Assembly (NCBI GenBank): GCA_934454125.1
Contig: CAKSFA010000003.1
Span: forward strand, 60,752 to 124,751
DNA from: an uncultured Eubacteriales bacterium
GTDB lineage: Bacteria; Bacillota; Clostridia; Oscillospirales; Acutalibacteraceae
Direction of reading: 5' to 3'
Length of the DNA stretch: 64,000 bases
Part shown: piece by piece, positions 25,711-35,273 of the stretch
Position numbering within the stretch: the first letter of the stretch is position 1
Layout: each line of letters opens with the position of its first letter
Notes under the pieces: model-generated
The model's database searches: none
Told to the model about the DNA's origin: nothing
What the model saw: only the letters and a program-made list of their open reading frames with translations
Translations under genes and position numbers: made by a program

Positions 25711-25740
25711 CGGAGCGAGCCGCAACGCTCCGTTTTTTTA
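25711..25740 (+). terminator. Intrinsic terminator after spoIVA
   Basis: CGGAGCG (25711-25717) pairs with CGCTCCG (25726-25732), followed by seven T. Confidence 0.92.
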
Positions 25741-26044
25741 TCCCATCAAAACCGAGCCATCCAACAGCCAGTTTCCGCACTCAGCAGACCAGGCGTTTCA
25801 ACTCATTAACATCCCAAATCCCAGCGTCCCCAATATTCACTTTGAACCAGCCCACCATTTTTCACAATCTCTTCCGTCCACCCCCAATTCCAACCATTCA
25901 AATCCCATCTCAAATTCCACCCGGCACTCAAAATTCTTCTGGGTCATTTCCCAGCCATGAATCTTTCCAGAGTGTCACAACATTACATTTTTTGTTCCAT
26001 AACTTAAAAAAGAAAACCTCAATTTTTTGCAGCTAATTTCGGAT

Positions 26045-26100
26045 GAATCATTTCGATCGTCCTTCCCCTATTTAAAACTACCAAAATGATTCTAATTTTT
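26045..26100 (+). terminator. Terminator-like hairpin in the intergenic gap
   Basis: GAATCATTT (26045-26053) pairs perfectly with AAATGATTC (26084-26092) across a 30-nt loop, and a T-run follows at 26095-26100. No gene lies directly upstream, so if active it would end either read-through from spoIVA or an unannotated transcript. Confidence 0.4.
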
Positions 26101-26140
26101 TACAAAATAAACCCTTTTCGGGTGTATCTATAAAAAAGTG

Positions 26141-26200
26141 TCCGTTTGTGGTCCAAAAAGAGGGGTTTGTGGTCGTTAAGTGCCACTTTGTGCTCGCAAA
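26141..26200 (+). repeat. Dispersed intergenic repeat, copy near the giant gene
   Basis: GTTTGTGGTC occurs twice, 21 bp apart (26144-26153 and 26165-26174), around CAAAAAGAGG. The block from GGTCC through TTTGTGGTCG recurs almost unchanged in inverted orientation at 62251-62279 (one substitution and one extra G), and a weaker similarity is seen near 2.69 kb. Confidence 0.6.
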
Positions 26201-26427
26201 CGTACCAGATCATTTTTTTAAAATAGCAGCATAATGCTGAAGATTTTAACCAAACCAGAATCTCTTCTTGGGTATTTTTACGGTTGATTTGAGTGTATCA
26301 CAGTTTCTTTTTTCCATATTTTACCGAATTTCTTCACAATATATACAAATAAAGCGTATAAAAACTGCAATTAAATCATCAAAATGCTGTGAATTTACGC
26401 TGTTTTTTACATTTTCTTCGCAAAAAT

Positions 26428-26456
26428 TTGACAATTATTCTTCCAAACAGTATAAT
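26428..26456 (+). promoter_or_regulatory. Perfect-consensus promoter of the giant repeat-protein gene
   Basis: TTGACA (26428-26433), 17 bp and TATAAT (26451-26456) match the vegetative consensus exactly, set in very AT-rich DNA. The expected leader to the ATG at 26559 is about 95 nt. It implies strong sigma-A transcription unless repressed. Confidence 0.9.
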
Positions 26457-26468
26457 AAGAACTAATTG

Positions 26469-26522
26469 TGAACAAAAACAGGGTAAAAACGAACAAATCG
26501 TGAACAAATTATCAACAAATCG
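26469..26522 (+). repeat. Phased GAACAAA-type repeats in the leader of the giant gene
   Basis: Four copies of an element close to (G/C)AACAAA(T/A) begin near 26470, 26492, 26503 and 26514, i.e. spaced 22, 11 and 11 bp. Just downstream of the promoter this is a possible protein-binding array on one face of the helix, or an RNA feature. Inference only. Confidence 0.45.
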
Positions 26523-26558
26523 TAATGATCAACCATGAAAAAGAGGGTTCCAATACAT

Positions 26559-29500
26559 ATGAAAATCAAGAAAAAGCACGTATTTATCGGCATTCCAGTG
26601 ATTTTTGTGTTGCTGCTTGCTTCCTTTGTTTTTTTCTACGGCATGAGTCGCAATTTCACCGCCCCAGAAGATACCGTAGACGGCGTAGGCCTCTCAGATG
26701 TCCTATCTAAGCCACTTTCGGGCACTCCCGCTGATTATACACCGGCACAAAATGCCGCAATTGCCCTGGGCGTTTTGCATGAAATTGGCTCCTATAATAC
26801 TGAAATGAATGGCGATATTAACGCAAATATCGGCTTTATGACGTATGTTCAAAACATGAAAGACATCAAAATCGTCGATCAGGGCGAGGTGTACCAAGAA
26901 TCGGTCAGTGTCAGTTCTATGGCAAGTGTGGCTCAACAAAAATACCTTCAGCTCAACAACCAAATTTACCTGGTACGCAGCGCTGAAAATATCACTGGGC
27001 AAAACGTAACCTGGTCTGATGAAATCACTCCAATATCGCAGGAAACCTACGTAAATACATATGGTTTGGTACCCAACGGCTTGTCGCCTTATGTGGTCTC
27101 AAAGAGTACCATTTTGTCTGCCGAAGTCGTGCAACAAAGCGACGATAAATACATATATACCTACCAGCTTGATCCGGAGACAGCCCCGGCGTATTATCGC
27201 CGACAAGTAAAAGCGCTGTCAGGTTCTGAAAAGGTGCCGCTTTTTCATTCAGTAGAACTAACAATAGAAATTGATCGCGACTGGCGGCCCATTCAAATTA
27301 CCATGCGCGAAAATTATGATATCTCAATACCAGTTGTAGGTAGTGCAAACTGTACCACTGAATATGTAGAGGTATTCAAGGATTATGGCCAGCCGCAGAA
27401 TATACCAGACCGCGAGGTATATACGACTTATATCCGTGATAAATATGATCCAACCAAGCTTGGTACACTAAGCAGCTCAAGCGATAGCGATATGACAGCC
27501 TATCTGGGCAAAGTGTTTGGTGCAAATGAAAATGGCGTATTTGCTTTACAGGCAGATGTGACTCTCAATGGAATGAAAGCACCGGTTTATATTGAAGGCA
27601 ATTTAAAAGAAAATACCTATCGTATTTTATTTGGCAATGTATTTGCTGCTATGCAAGGCGAGAAGTTGTATCTCAGCTATGGTGATTTAAAATATTATCT
27701 CACAGTAGACGGTTTGCTGGACGCTTTAGAAAAAGCGGGAGAGGCCGCTGGTTTTGTCGTACCCGATTTTGGCGGAGACATGATGAATGATTTCATGGGG
27801 AATATGACGGTAGCACAGAGGGATGGCGTACAAGAAATGGTGCTACGTGATGACTGGCTGGATTTGACGGTACATTTGAGCAGTAATACTATGCAGCTTA
27901 TAGATACCGAGCTTGCGGTTGATACAGGCAGTGTACAGCTTTATGCTTATGTGACGCCGGCAGTGGTAGGCACCAAAACTTTTCCACATGTGGATGCTTC
28001 TTATGAGAGTATTTTGCCTCTGCTTTCTTATGTCAATCCGATTATTTATTTGGTAAATGCAGATAGTTGGGAGTTGCAAACCCGCTTTACCTTGACAGGT
28101 GAGCCGCAGTTTAATCAAACTGCTTACATCAAACTGGTGCGCACCGCAAAGGGTGTGAATATGCAGGCAGATGCTGATATTTTAGGACAGCATTTAACTG
28201 TGCGGTTAATCAATGGTATGATTTATGCTAATTATGGCAATTTGAAAGTATCATTTGATACCAACAATTTGGAGGAAGCTTCTCAGCAGCTGCAAAAATT
28301 GATACCAATAGCAGGAAGAACTTTTTCACTGACAGATTTATTACCGCAGGCATATTTGGATCTGTTTACCACTCCAGATATAGAAAGTCTATTGCGTACA
28401 ATGCGCCCAATTTCAGTGCAGGGAGATCTGGTAACATTACGTTTTGCCATTGGAGAAGATACGGTTACAATCGCCGCGCGTAAAAAGGGAGATATTTTAA
28501 ATGGCCTTTCTTTTGATGGAGTGAAAATCAGCAATGCCGCATTGCAGGCAGATGGAACTTTGACAGCACTGAATACGTCCAGGACGGTTATCACAGCACC
28601 AGGAACAGGTTATGTACGTGCGGAATCGTTACTGGCATATGTTGAACCGGTAGAAAATTTATTGGCTGCCAATACACTGGAACTGACAGCGATGCTACAA
28701 CTGCGTGGTGCCATGAATTTTTATCAGCCGGTGCAAGTTGTTCTGGCAAAAACAGAGAATGGTTATGATGTAGCATTGTCTGCTACCGTTTTGGGCGTTC
28801 CCATAGAAATCAAGTTGATCGATAGTGTGGCATATGTCGATATTGGTGATTTGAAAGTTAAGCTACATACGTTTGATTTTCGTGAAACCATAGAACAGAT
28901 TGGAAAATTATTCCCGCAAAACAGTGGATTTTCTGCATTGAGTGAGTTGATTGCGCAGGAATATGTTGATTTAATTACAGATTTTACCCCAGAGCGTCTG
29001 GTACAGAGCTTACAAGGTTTACAAGCAGGTTCAAACTCCCGGAAGCTAATGCTAGCAGTTGGAAAAAGTGGTTTGCGCTTGGAATTAGAGCGTAGCGATA
29101 ATGCGATTAGTCGTGCCGGCGTGTATGGTTTGCGCATCGGAGACCATATGCTAGGAATTGAAGCAGCGGTAAAAGCCTTTTCTGCACAAAAAACGGTTGT
29201 TGCTGTAGAACATGCAGAAAATTATACAGATTTATTACAAATTGCCCAATTGGCAGAACCAGTAAAAAACACACTGGAAGCGACAAGTTATGTAATGGAT
29301 TTAAACTTACAAACACAGAATGGGCAGGAAAACGTTGCGCAAGATGCTCGGCTGACTATTGTGCGCCGTGGCGATACGGCTGATTTTGCTTTGACAGCGC
29401 AGGTACAAGGGGTACCTCTGAATGTGACATTGCTGAATGGTATTGCCTATGTGCAGTGTGGGGAAATCAAAGTCAGTGCAGATCAATATTTATTGGAGGC

Positions 29501-32500
29501 ATTGCTTGATCAGATTGCTCCTAATGCGATACCAAAAGATTTGGCAACGTGGCTCGCAACGACAGATTTACAGAGTATATTGAATTCGGTTTCCTATTTG
29601 AGTACAGAGGAGACAGCGATACATGCCGGTGTACGTTTTGGTAAGCAGACTGCAGATATTGCTTTGCAGCATAATGAAACGTTTTTAACCGGTGCAAAAA
29701 TCACTGGTTTGGAGTTGGGCGGCAACGCGCTCAATATTTCTGTACGTGCGATGCAAATTACACCAGAGGTGCTGCCGATTACCGTGGTAGCAGAAGAGTA
29801 TATTTCTGCAGATGAGGTATTGCCAACGATTCAAGCAATTTATCAAACAGCAACGGCATCCAGCTATCGTTTTGATGCAAAGTTGGCACTGCAAGGCGAT
29901 ATCGATTGGATACAAGATATCAAAATACGCCTGACGCGCGAAGAAAACGGTTTAAGCTGTAAGGTTGAGACAATGTTAGCTGGTGAATTGTTGCGCATTA
30001 CGTATACAGGTGATACGGCATATGTGAGCTATGGAAATGCAAATCTATGCGTTGCAATGAAAGATCTGGACACCATTACCGACATGGTCAAAGGACTGTT
30101 GCCTGAAGATGCGGCAGCTTTTGAGATGGCTTGGAGCGCTATTTTGCCGCAGGCATATTTGGAGGATTATGAACGACTGCATATTGCGGAGTTGATTCAG
30201 GCATTTTCGGACGGTAATGTGACTTTGCGCAGTGTGCAGGATCTATGTGTACTTGCAGGTCAGATTACACAGTTTACAGCAGATTCTTCTGGCGCTAAGG
30301 CGGAGGTTCGCTTTGGCGAAGCTCCGATCACGTTGGCGGTTACGCGAGAGTATGAGATGATTTCGGCAGTGCAACTGCAGGGTGTAACAGCGCTTGACAG
30401 CTCGGTAGAGCTGAATCTGCAAAGTGCTGCAGCTACCAGAGATCAGCTTGCGGTGCGTTTGCCGGAGGATCAATTTGTAGATGGTGTTGACCTAGCAGCA
30501 TTTGCAAAACCGCTGAAAAATTTGCTTAAAGCAAACAGCTATGCCTTTGATGTGGAAGCTGCCCTGACGGGTGACCATGCGTTTATGCAGACAGCTCATG
30601 TGCGTCTGGCGCGTGGAGAGACAGGTGTGCAGGCTGAATTAACAGCGGAGTTATATGGAAAAATGCTGGAACTGATTGATATACAAGATACGATTTATGT
30701 TCGATATGGAAATGTATTGTTGAAAGCGGCTAGAGAAAATTTTGATGAACTGCAAACGGCTGTAGAAGCACTATTGCCGCAAGACAGTGGTGGTTTGAAT
30801 TGGGATGCATTGCTGCCACAAGCATATTTAGATTACTTTAATAGTCCATGGACGACAGTAAAAGTCATTGATGCGATTACAGAGCTCTCGGCACAGGATG
30901 ATATGCTAACGGCAAAACTGAAGCTGGGGGATGACGTGCTTACGGTTACTGCGATGCATAATGGCAGTGATTTGACAGATGTACAGCTTGAGGGCGCTAC
31001 GTTACTTGAAGGTAAAGCAAATCTAAAGGCGCACTTGACACAAATCGGTGAAGTAACATTGCCGAGTGTGGATGATGCAGCGTATCTAGATAGCCATTTG
31101 CTGATACCGGTACTTCAGGCCGTAAAGCAAGCAACAGATGTGGTTAGCTATGAGTTCGATGTGCATATGACATTGACAGGAACTCAGAATATTGATGAAA
31201 CGGCGCATATAACGTTGGTGAGAACAGAGCAGGGCATGCGTGCACAGGCAACGATGTTGCTGGAAGGCGAAACATTGCTGATGCAGTATGACGGTAAAAT
31301 CGTCTATTTGCAATATGGTGCATTGCAGCTTAAATTAGAACAGAATGACTTTGATGCGATTTCAGATACTGTGCAGGCGTTGCTGCCGCAAGATGATGTT
31401 TTTGAACTTGCGCGGATTTTGCCACAGGTGTATTTGGATTGGTATGAAAATCTGGCTTTGGCACAGTTTATTGAAGATATGCAAGCGGGTAAATTGAATC
31501 AGCAAACGCTTGAACCGGCGTTTATTTTGATTCAGAGCATTGCAGAGTTAACAGCAAGTGATACAGGCTTGACTGTGAAAATGAATGTGGGTGGAGAGCT
31601 AATACCGCTGCATATAACGTATGGTGAGATGGGTTTAGCCAGTGCCAATATGCAAAATTTGACAGCATTGGATAGCAAGGGAGAAATTACAGCGACTGTG
31701 ACTTCAATGGAGAAAACAGAAGTGCCGCTGTCTACAATTGATACTGCTGCATTTGCTGATGCAAAACAAGTTGCTGAATTGTTGCCTGTGGTTCAGCGAA
31801 CAATTAATCAAGAGCGGTATCGTTTGAATACGACGCTTTACTTTGGTGCTTATACGATGCCGGCAAATGTGACATTGCTGAAAAACGGAGCAGGGATTGA
31901 CGGTGAACTTACAGCAGAATTGGATGGCGAACAACTGTATGTACAGCATATGGATGGAACGACTTATCTGCGGTATAGCAATTTGAATTTAATGCTGGCA
32001 GATACAGATATTGAGAAGATGGTTCATGAAGTGCAGGCAGTGTTACCCGAGAATGCGCCAGGATTTGATTGGAGTACAGTGCTGCCGCAGGAGTATCTAG
32101 ATGAATTGAAGCATTTGGGTGTTGCAGAGCTAATCGGTAATTTGCAGGCCGGCAGAGTTACACGCGAGACTCTGGCACCAGCATTTCGGCTGGTACAAAA
32201 GCTGCAGCTGCAAACGGAACTGGAGACTGTATCGGTTAAAACAAGCTTGGGCAATGATGAAATCATTTTACGTACCAGCGGTGATCAGCTGTTAAGAACA
32301 GCCCATATCACTGGTTTGACAGTGCTGGGACATCGCACGGATCTGGAGACAGAGCTGATTGCAACCAATGAGGCCGTTGATGATCTTACAAAAACGCAGG
32401 GAACGTATACAGATTTAGCACAGGCGATAGGTTTTGTGCAGCCAGCTGTTCGACTGCTAACAGCAGACACCATTACACTTACAGCTAGTGGCGTTGGAAC

Positions 32501-35075
32501 CGATGCATTAAATGGTAACCTAGATGCCAACATACGCCTAAAACGAACCAAAACAGGAATAGATGGGATTTTAGAGACTACACTTGTTGGTCATCCGCTG
32601 ACGATAACGCTGATAGATGGTGTGACTTATGTGGATTACCGTGAAATGAAGTTGAAATTGCGGCTGAATGATATTGGTGAAATTACAGATGAAATTTGTG
32701 CGGTGTTACCGCAAGATGGAGACTTGGATTTCAGCAGATTATTGCCCCAAACATATGTGGATTTTATCCGGGATTTTACGGCGTTTCAACTACTGCAAAA
32801 ACTAGATCATCTGACACTAAATAATACGAGCCTTGGTTTGGCGTTAAAGTTGAGCGAGCACGATGTGATACAGCTTAAGCTGGAGCGTGATGATATGCAG
32901 ATGCTTAGCACGCAGATTAGCGGTATGCAACTGATGGAAAGTAATATCACGGTCAATACAGCAGTAACAGCGCTGAATGAACCGGTAGAATTGCCGGAGA
33001 AAGGCTACTATTATTCAGATCTTAGACTGGCATCGAAGTTTGCAAAGCCGCTTGCACAGGTGCTGCAGGCTGACCATTTTCAGTTTGAAACACAAATCCA
33101 GTTGAATGGAAGTATTTATTTAGAGGAAAAAGCACAGGTACAGCTTGCTTTGCGCAAAGATAAAAACGGTGCCGTGAATGGTGTGGACGTATACGCAACA
33201 GCAGAAATAGATGGGCGCACTTTGGAGATTACTGCACTGGAGCACATGGTTCATCTGAAATATGGTGATATTCGACTGAAACTGAATCTTGATGAGTTGG
33301 ATACCATTATGGACAGATTGCGTGCAATTTTGCCGGAAGGTGTTATAGGAGAGCGGACGGATATGCTTGCAATGCTGCCGCAAACATATCAAAAGCTAAT
33401 TAATAGCTTTACAGGTGAAAACATCGACTTTGAACATATCTTGAATACCCTTTCTATCATCTCGGTAGATGAGGATTGGTTTATTGTAGTATTGGATGTG
33501 GAGGGTGAAGAACTCAAGGCGTATATTGAAAGAGATGGTGATGTCCTAACAGGCTTTGGCGCACAGGGCATTAATCTGAATGGTCAGAGATTGGCAGGAT
33601 TTGTGCGTGATTTGGATCTAACGCAAGAGGCTGCGATTGCGCCGGTTGCTGATTCGCAGACCTATTTGAATATTGCCGATTTGCTTGATCATGTACAGGC
33701 AGGAATGAACTCATATCAGCAACTTAATACCCGTATTTTTGATACAAAGGTAGATTTGAATATCAACCGGCACGAAATGAAGGGTGCAATTGTTGATAAC
33801 CGTGCATATTTGTATTACCATGATGGAACGCAGTTCAAGGTTGGTGGAAAACCATATACTGGCATTAAATTGCAGATGGATTACAGCTCTGTTTTGGATT
33901 TGGCGGTAACTGGAGTTGATTTGCTGGAAATTGATTTGCCGGAAGATGTGAAACAGCATATTCTAGGAGATCGTCAGCCATTAGATACTTCGGTGCTTGA
34001 TGCTTTGCCGATTCCAAGCCTGGAAGATCTACTTCAGGATAACAATGTGAATACTTATTTAAATGTAATTGCACTGTTTGAGAATATTCAGTTACAAGGG
34101 GATACGCTGACGGTAAAGCTGAATAGCAGAGAACTATTTGGAGATAAAACGATGCCCAGCACAGTGCTAACAGTGACAAAGGGGCAGGAGGGTGACCGTG
34201 AGATTATTACTGCCGTAACAATTGAAAACACTGCGAGCCAAGATATGGCGATTGTAAAACCACAAGATGCGAACAATTACATGGATTTGTCTTCTCTTAA
34301 CACATTTGCAGACAGCCTGATAAAAACAGCTGATTTGGGAGAATATCGCATAGAGGGTACGCTGATGGCTTATATGAATATCATTGGCATTCCGTTCCGA
34401 GCAGATATTCCAACGGATTTCCGTTTGAATCTGAATGAGAATCATACTGTGCAATCGGCGTATATGCAATTGACCGTGCCATATTTCTTCGCTGTTTTAC
34501 AGCATGATATGATAACCAAGGTTTATTACCAAGAAGGCATCTTGTACTTTGATCGCTGCTGGGAAGTTACTTCGGGAATGTGGTGGTGGACGCAGAAGCA
34601 TGATTATCATGAATATATGAAGTGTACTTTGGAAGAATTTATGGCAGATCCAATGAAATATGTGTTTTTCTGTGTCAACTTTACCAGTCTTGTAGAAAAT
34701 GCAATTCGTGATGCAATCAACCAGAGTGATCAGAAGGCAGTGCGCACCGGTAGCGTTGTGTTTGAAGAGTTACTTCGCAATTATGAGTATAATGGCGATA
34801 ATCAATGGAATGTAAATCTGCATGCTGCACATTTATTTAACAATTCTGATTTTTCAAACAGTTTGGCGGTTAAACTGGTAAGAGGAAACAACGGCATCTT
34901 CAATCAGATTGGTCTTTCAACTCGAGCATTGAATTTGATTGATTTGTCTATGAATAATGGAAAGTTACTCAATGCAGATGGCTCTAAGGTAGATATGAGC
35001 GTTGTACCTGAGGATTTAAGTAGTGACAGCAGATATAAATTTGGAGAAGTGACTTCAGAAATCATTTCCAAATAA
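26559..35075 (+). CDS. Giant membrane-anchored extracytoplasmic repeat protein, family not recognised
   Basis: This 2,838-residue protein is the largest gene in the window. The ATG at 26559 is preferred (AAGAGGG about 10 bp upstream); an ATG at 26535 would add eight residues without a binding site. A basic start 'MKIKKKHVF' and one hydrophobic helix (about residues 7-29) with no clear cleavage site suggest a signal anchor with everything else outside. After a ~300-residue N-terminal domain come about ten repeats of 190-225 residues. Each has a 'PVxxLLxAxSY' opening, alternating strand-like segments, 'YVxYGNLKLKL'-type and 'LLPQxYLD'-type motifs, then a short helical link. The last ~350 residues differ and include a Trp cluster ('MWWWTQ'). 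Very few cysteines; no sortase motif, SLH or known enzyme motif is seen. It is a single-gene unit with its own promoter and terminator. Function unknown; a surface scaffold or envelope-spanning bridge are guesses. Confidence 0.9.
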   Translation: MKIKKKHVFIGIPVIFVLLLASFVFFYGMSRNFTAPEDTVDGVGLSDVLSKPLSGTPADYTPAQNAAIALGVLHEIGSYNTEMNGDINANIGFMTYVQNMKDIKIVDQGEVYQESVSVSSMASVAQQKYLQLNNQIYLVRSAENITGQNVTWSDEITPISQETYVNTYGLVPNGLSPYVVSKSTILSAEVVQQSDDKYIYTYQLDPETAPAYYRRQVKALSGSEKVPLFHSVELTIEIDRDWRPIQITMRENYDISIPVVGSANCTTEYVEVFKDYGQPQNIPDREVYTTYIRDKYDPTKLGTLSSSSDSDMTAYLGKVFGANENGVFALQADVTLNGMKAPVYIEGNLKENTYRILFGNVFAAMQGEKLYLSYGDLKYYLTVDGLLDALEKAGEAAGFVVPDFGGDMMNDFMGNMTVAQRDGVQEMVLRDDWLDLTVHLSSNTMQLIDTELAVDTGSVQLYAYVTPAVVGTKTFPHVDASYESILPLLSYVNPIIYLVNADSWELQTRFTLTGEPQFNQTAYIKLVRTAKGVNMQADADILGQHLTVRLINGMIYANYGNLKVSFDTNNLEEASQQLQKLIPIAGRTFSLTDLLPQAYLDLFTTPDIESLLRTMRPISVQGDLVTLRFAIGEDTVTIAARKKGDILNGLSFDGVKISNAALQADGTLTALNTSRTVITAPGTGYVRAESLLAYVEPVENLLAANTLELTAMLQLRGAMNFYQPVQVVLAKTENGYDVALSATVLGVPIEIKLIDSVAYVDIGDLKVKLHTFDFRETIEQIGKLFPQNSGFSALSELIAQEYVDLITDFTPERLVQSLQGLQAGSNSRKLMLAVGKSGLRLELERSDNAISRAGVYGLRIGDHMLGIEAAVKAFSAQKTVVAVEHAENYTDLLQIAQLAEPVKNTLEATSYVMDLNLQTQNGQENVAQDARLTIVRRGDTADFALTAQVQGVPLNVTLLNGIAYVQCGEIKVSADQYLLEALLDQIAPNAIPKDLATWLATTDLQSILNSVSYLSTEETAIHAGVRFGKQTADIALQHNETFLTGAKITGLELGGNALNISVRAMQITPEVLPITVVAEEYISADEVLPTIQAIYQTATASSYRFDAKLALQGDIDWIQDIKIRLTREENGLSCKVETMLAGELLRITYTGDTAYVSYGNANLCVAMKDLDTITDMVKGLLPEDAAAFEMAWSAILPQAYLEDYERLHIAELIQAFSDGNVTLRSVQDLCVLAGQITQFTADSSGAKAEVRFGEAPITLAVTREYEMISAVQLQGVTALDSSVELNLQSAAATRDQLAVRLPEDQFVDGVDLAAFAKPLKNLLKANSYAFDVEAALTGDHAFMQTAHVRLARGETGVQAELTAELYGKMLELIDIQDTIYVRYGNVLLKAARENFDELQTAVEALLPQDSGGLNWDALLPQAYLDYFNSPWTTVKVIDAITELSAQDDMLTAKLKLGDDVLTVTAMHNGSDLTDVQLEGATLLEGKANLKAHLTQIGEVTLPSVDDAAYLDSHLLIPVLQAVKQATDVVSYEFDVHMTLTGTQNIDETAHITLVRTEQGMRAQATMLLEGETLLMQYDGKIVYLQYGALQLKLEQNDFDAISDTVQALLPQDDVFELARILPQVYLDWYENLALAQFIEDMQAGKLNQQTLEPAFILIQSIAELTASDTGLTVKMNVGGELIPLHITYGEMGLASANMQNLTALDSKGEITATVTSMEKTEVPLSTIDTAAFADAKQVAELLPVVQRTINQERYRLNTTLYFGAYTMPANVTLLKNGAGIDGELTAELDGEQLYVQHMDGTTYLRYSNLNLMLADTDIEKMVHEVQAVLPENAPGFDWSTVLPQEYLDELKHLGVAELIGNLQAGRVTRETLAPAFRLVQKLQLQTELETVSVKTSLGNDEIILRTSGDQLLRTAHITGLTVLGHRTDLETELIATNEAVDDLTKTQGTYTDLAQAIGFVQPAVRLLTADTITLTASGVGTDALNGNLDANIRLKRTKTGIDGILETTLVGHPLTITLIDGVTYVDYREMKLKLRLNDIGEITDEICAVLPQDGDLDFSRLLPQTYVDFIRDFTAFQLLQKLDHLTLNNTSLGLALKLSEHDVIQLKLERDDMQMLSTQISGMQLMESNITVNTAVTALNEPVELPEKGYYYSDLRLASKFAKPLAQVLQADHFQFETQIQLNGSIYLEEKAQVQLALRKDKNGAVNGVDVYATAEIDGRTLEITALEHMVHLKYGDIRLKLNLDELDTIMDRLRAILPEGVIGERTDMLAMLPQTYQKLINSFTGENIDFEHILNTLSIISVDEDWFIVVLDVEGEELKAYIERDGDVLTGFGAQGINLNGQRLAGFVRDLDLTQEAAIAPVADSQTYLNIADLLDHVQAGMNSYQQLNTRIFDTKVDLNINRHEMKGAIVDNRAYLYYHDGTQFKVGGKPYTGIKLQMDYSSVLDLAVTGVDLLEIDLPEDVKQHILGDRQPLDTSVLDALPIPSLEDLLQDNNVNTYLNVIALFENIQLQGDTLTVKLNSRELFGDKTMPSTVLTVTKGQEGDREIITAVTIENTASQDMAIVKPQDANNYMDLSSLNTFADSLIKTADLGEYRIEGTLMAYMNIIGIPFRADIPTDFRLNLNENHTVQSAYMQLTVPYFFAVLQHDMITKVYYQEGILYFDRCWEVTSGMWWWTQKHDYHEYMKCTLEEFMADPMKYVFFCVNFTSLVENAIRDAINQSDQKAVRTGSVVFEELLRNYEYNGDNQWNVNLHAAHLFNNSDFSNSLAVKLVRGNNGIFNQIGLSTRALNLIDLSMNNGKLLNADGSKVDMSVVPEDLSSDSRYKFGEVTSEIISK
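27499..34400 (+). repeat. Tandem ~610-bp protein repeats inside the giant gene
   Basis: Repeat units, taken from the 'PVxxLL...SY' opening, begin near 27,499 (divergent), 28,011, 28,623, 29,236, 29,815, 30,496, 31,100, 31,770, 32,424, 33,030, 33,673 (divergent) and 34,300 (divergent). Spacing is 510-680 bp. 'LPQxYLD' variants fall near 28,340, 28,950, 30,140, 30,811, 31,418, 32,080, 32,741 and 33,374; the unit near 29,530 has lost it. The DNA copies differ strongly, so the repeats are old and not a product of recent duplication. Confidence 0.85.
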
Positions 35076-35080
35076 TGCAA

Positions 35081-35116
35081 AAGTGATGTGCAAATTTGTA
35101 CATCGCTTTTTATTTT
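35081..35116 (+). terminator. Intrinsic terminator after the giant gene
   Basis: AAGTGATGTGC (35081-35091) pairs with GTACATCGCTT (35098-35108, with G-T wobbles) followed by a T-run. Confidence 0.85.
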
Positions 35117-35207
35117 TTAGATAGACGAAATGGGATGTGTTTGTTGTATTTGCACAACAAATTACAGAATAAGGTGCATATTTTTACTGCTAAATTTCTT
35201 GCCTTTT

Positions 35208-35236
35208 TAGACAAATTCTATTACAATAACGATAAT
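35208..35236 (+). promoter_or_regulatory. Probable promoter of nfnAB
   Basis: TAGACA (35208-35213), 17 bp and GATAAT (35231-35236) lie about 38 bp before the nfnA start codon. Each box has one mismatch to consensus. Confidence 0.6.
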
Positions 35237-35273
35237 AAGAATTTGGTAAGCAGCAGAAAAAGGGGAATGAAAT

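Larger units (their letters stand above)
25741..26427. other. Long non-coding gap between spoIVA and the giant gene
   Basis: No credible gene. From about 25,745 to 25,960 the + strand is rich in C and poor in G. On the minus strand a 45-codon stretch without a start (roughly 25,970 down to 25,835) stays open, which may be chance or a relic. A 64-residue + strand frame at 25842 has no binding site and odd Pro/Ser/Ile composition. Downstream come a terminator-like hairpin, a repeat and then very AT-rich DNA leading to a consensus promoter. Confidence 0.5.

Noticed and set aside
25842..26036. 64-residue + strand reading frame in the spoIVA-giant gene gap
   Set aside because: No ribosome binding site, and biased Pro/Ser/Ile composition that follows from the C- and T-rich DNA.
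26428..26530. Replication origin, because of a near DnaA box (TTATCAACA at about 26509-26517), AT-rich DNA and a nearby skew change
   Set aside because: Only one imperfect box is seen, none of the usual origin neighbours (dnaA, dnaN, gyrB) are present, and the skew changes twice within 30 kb.
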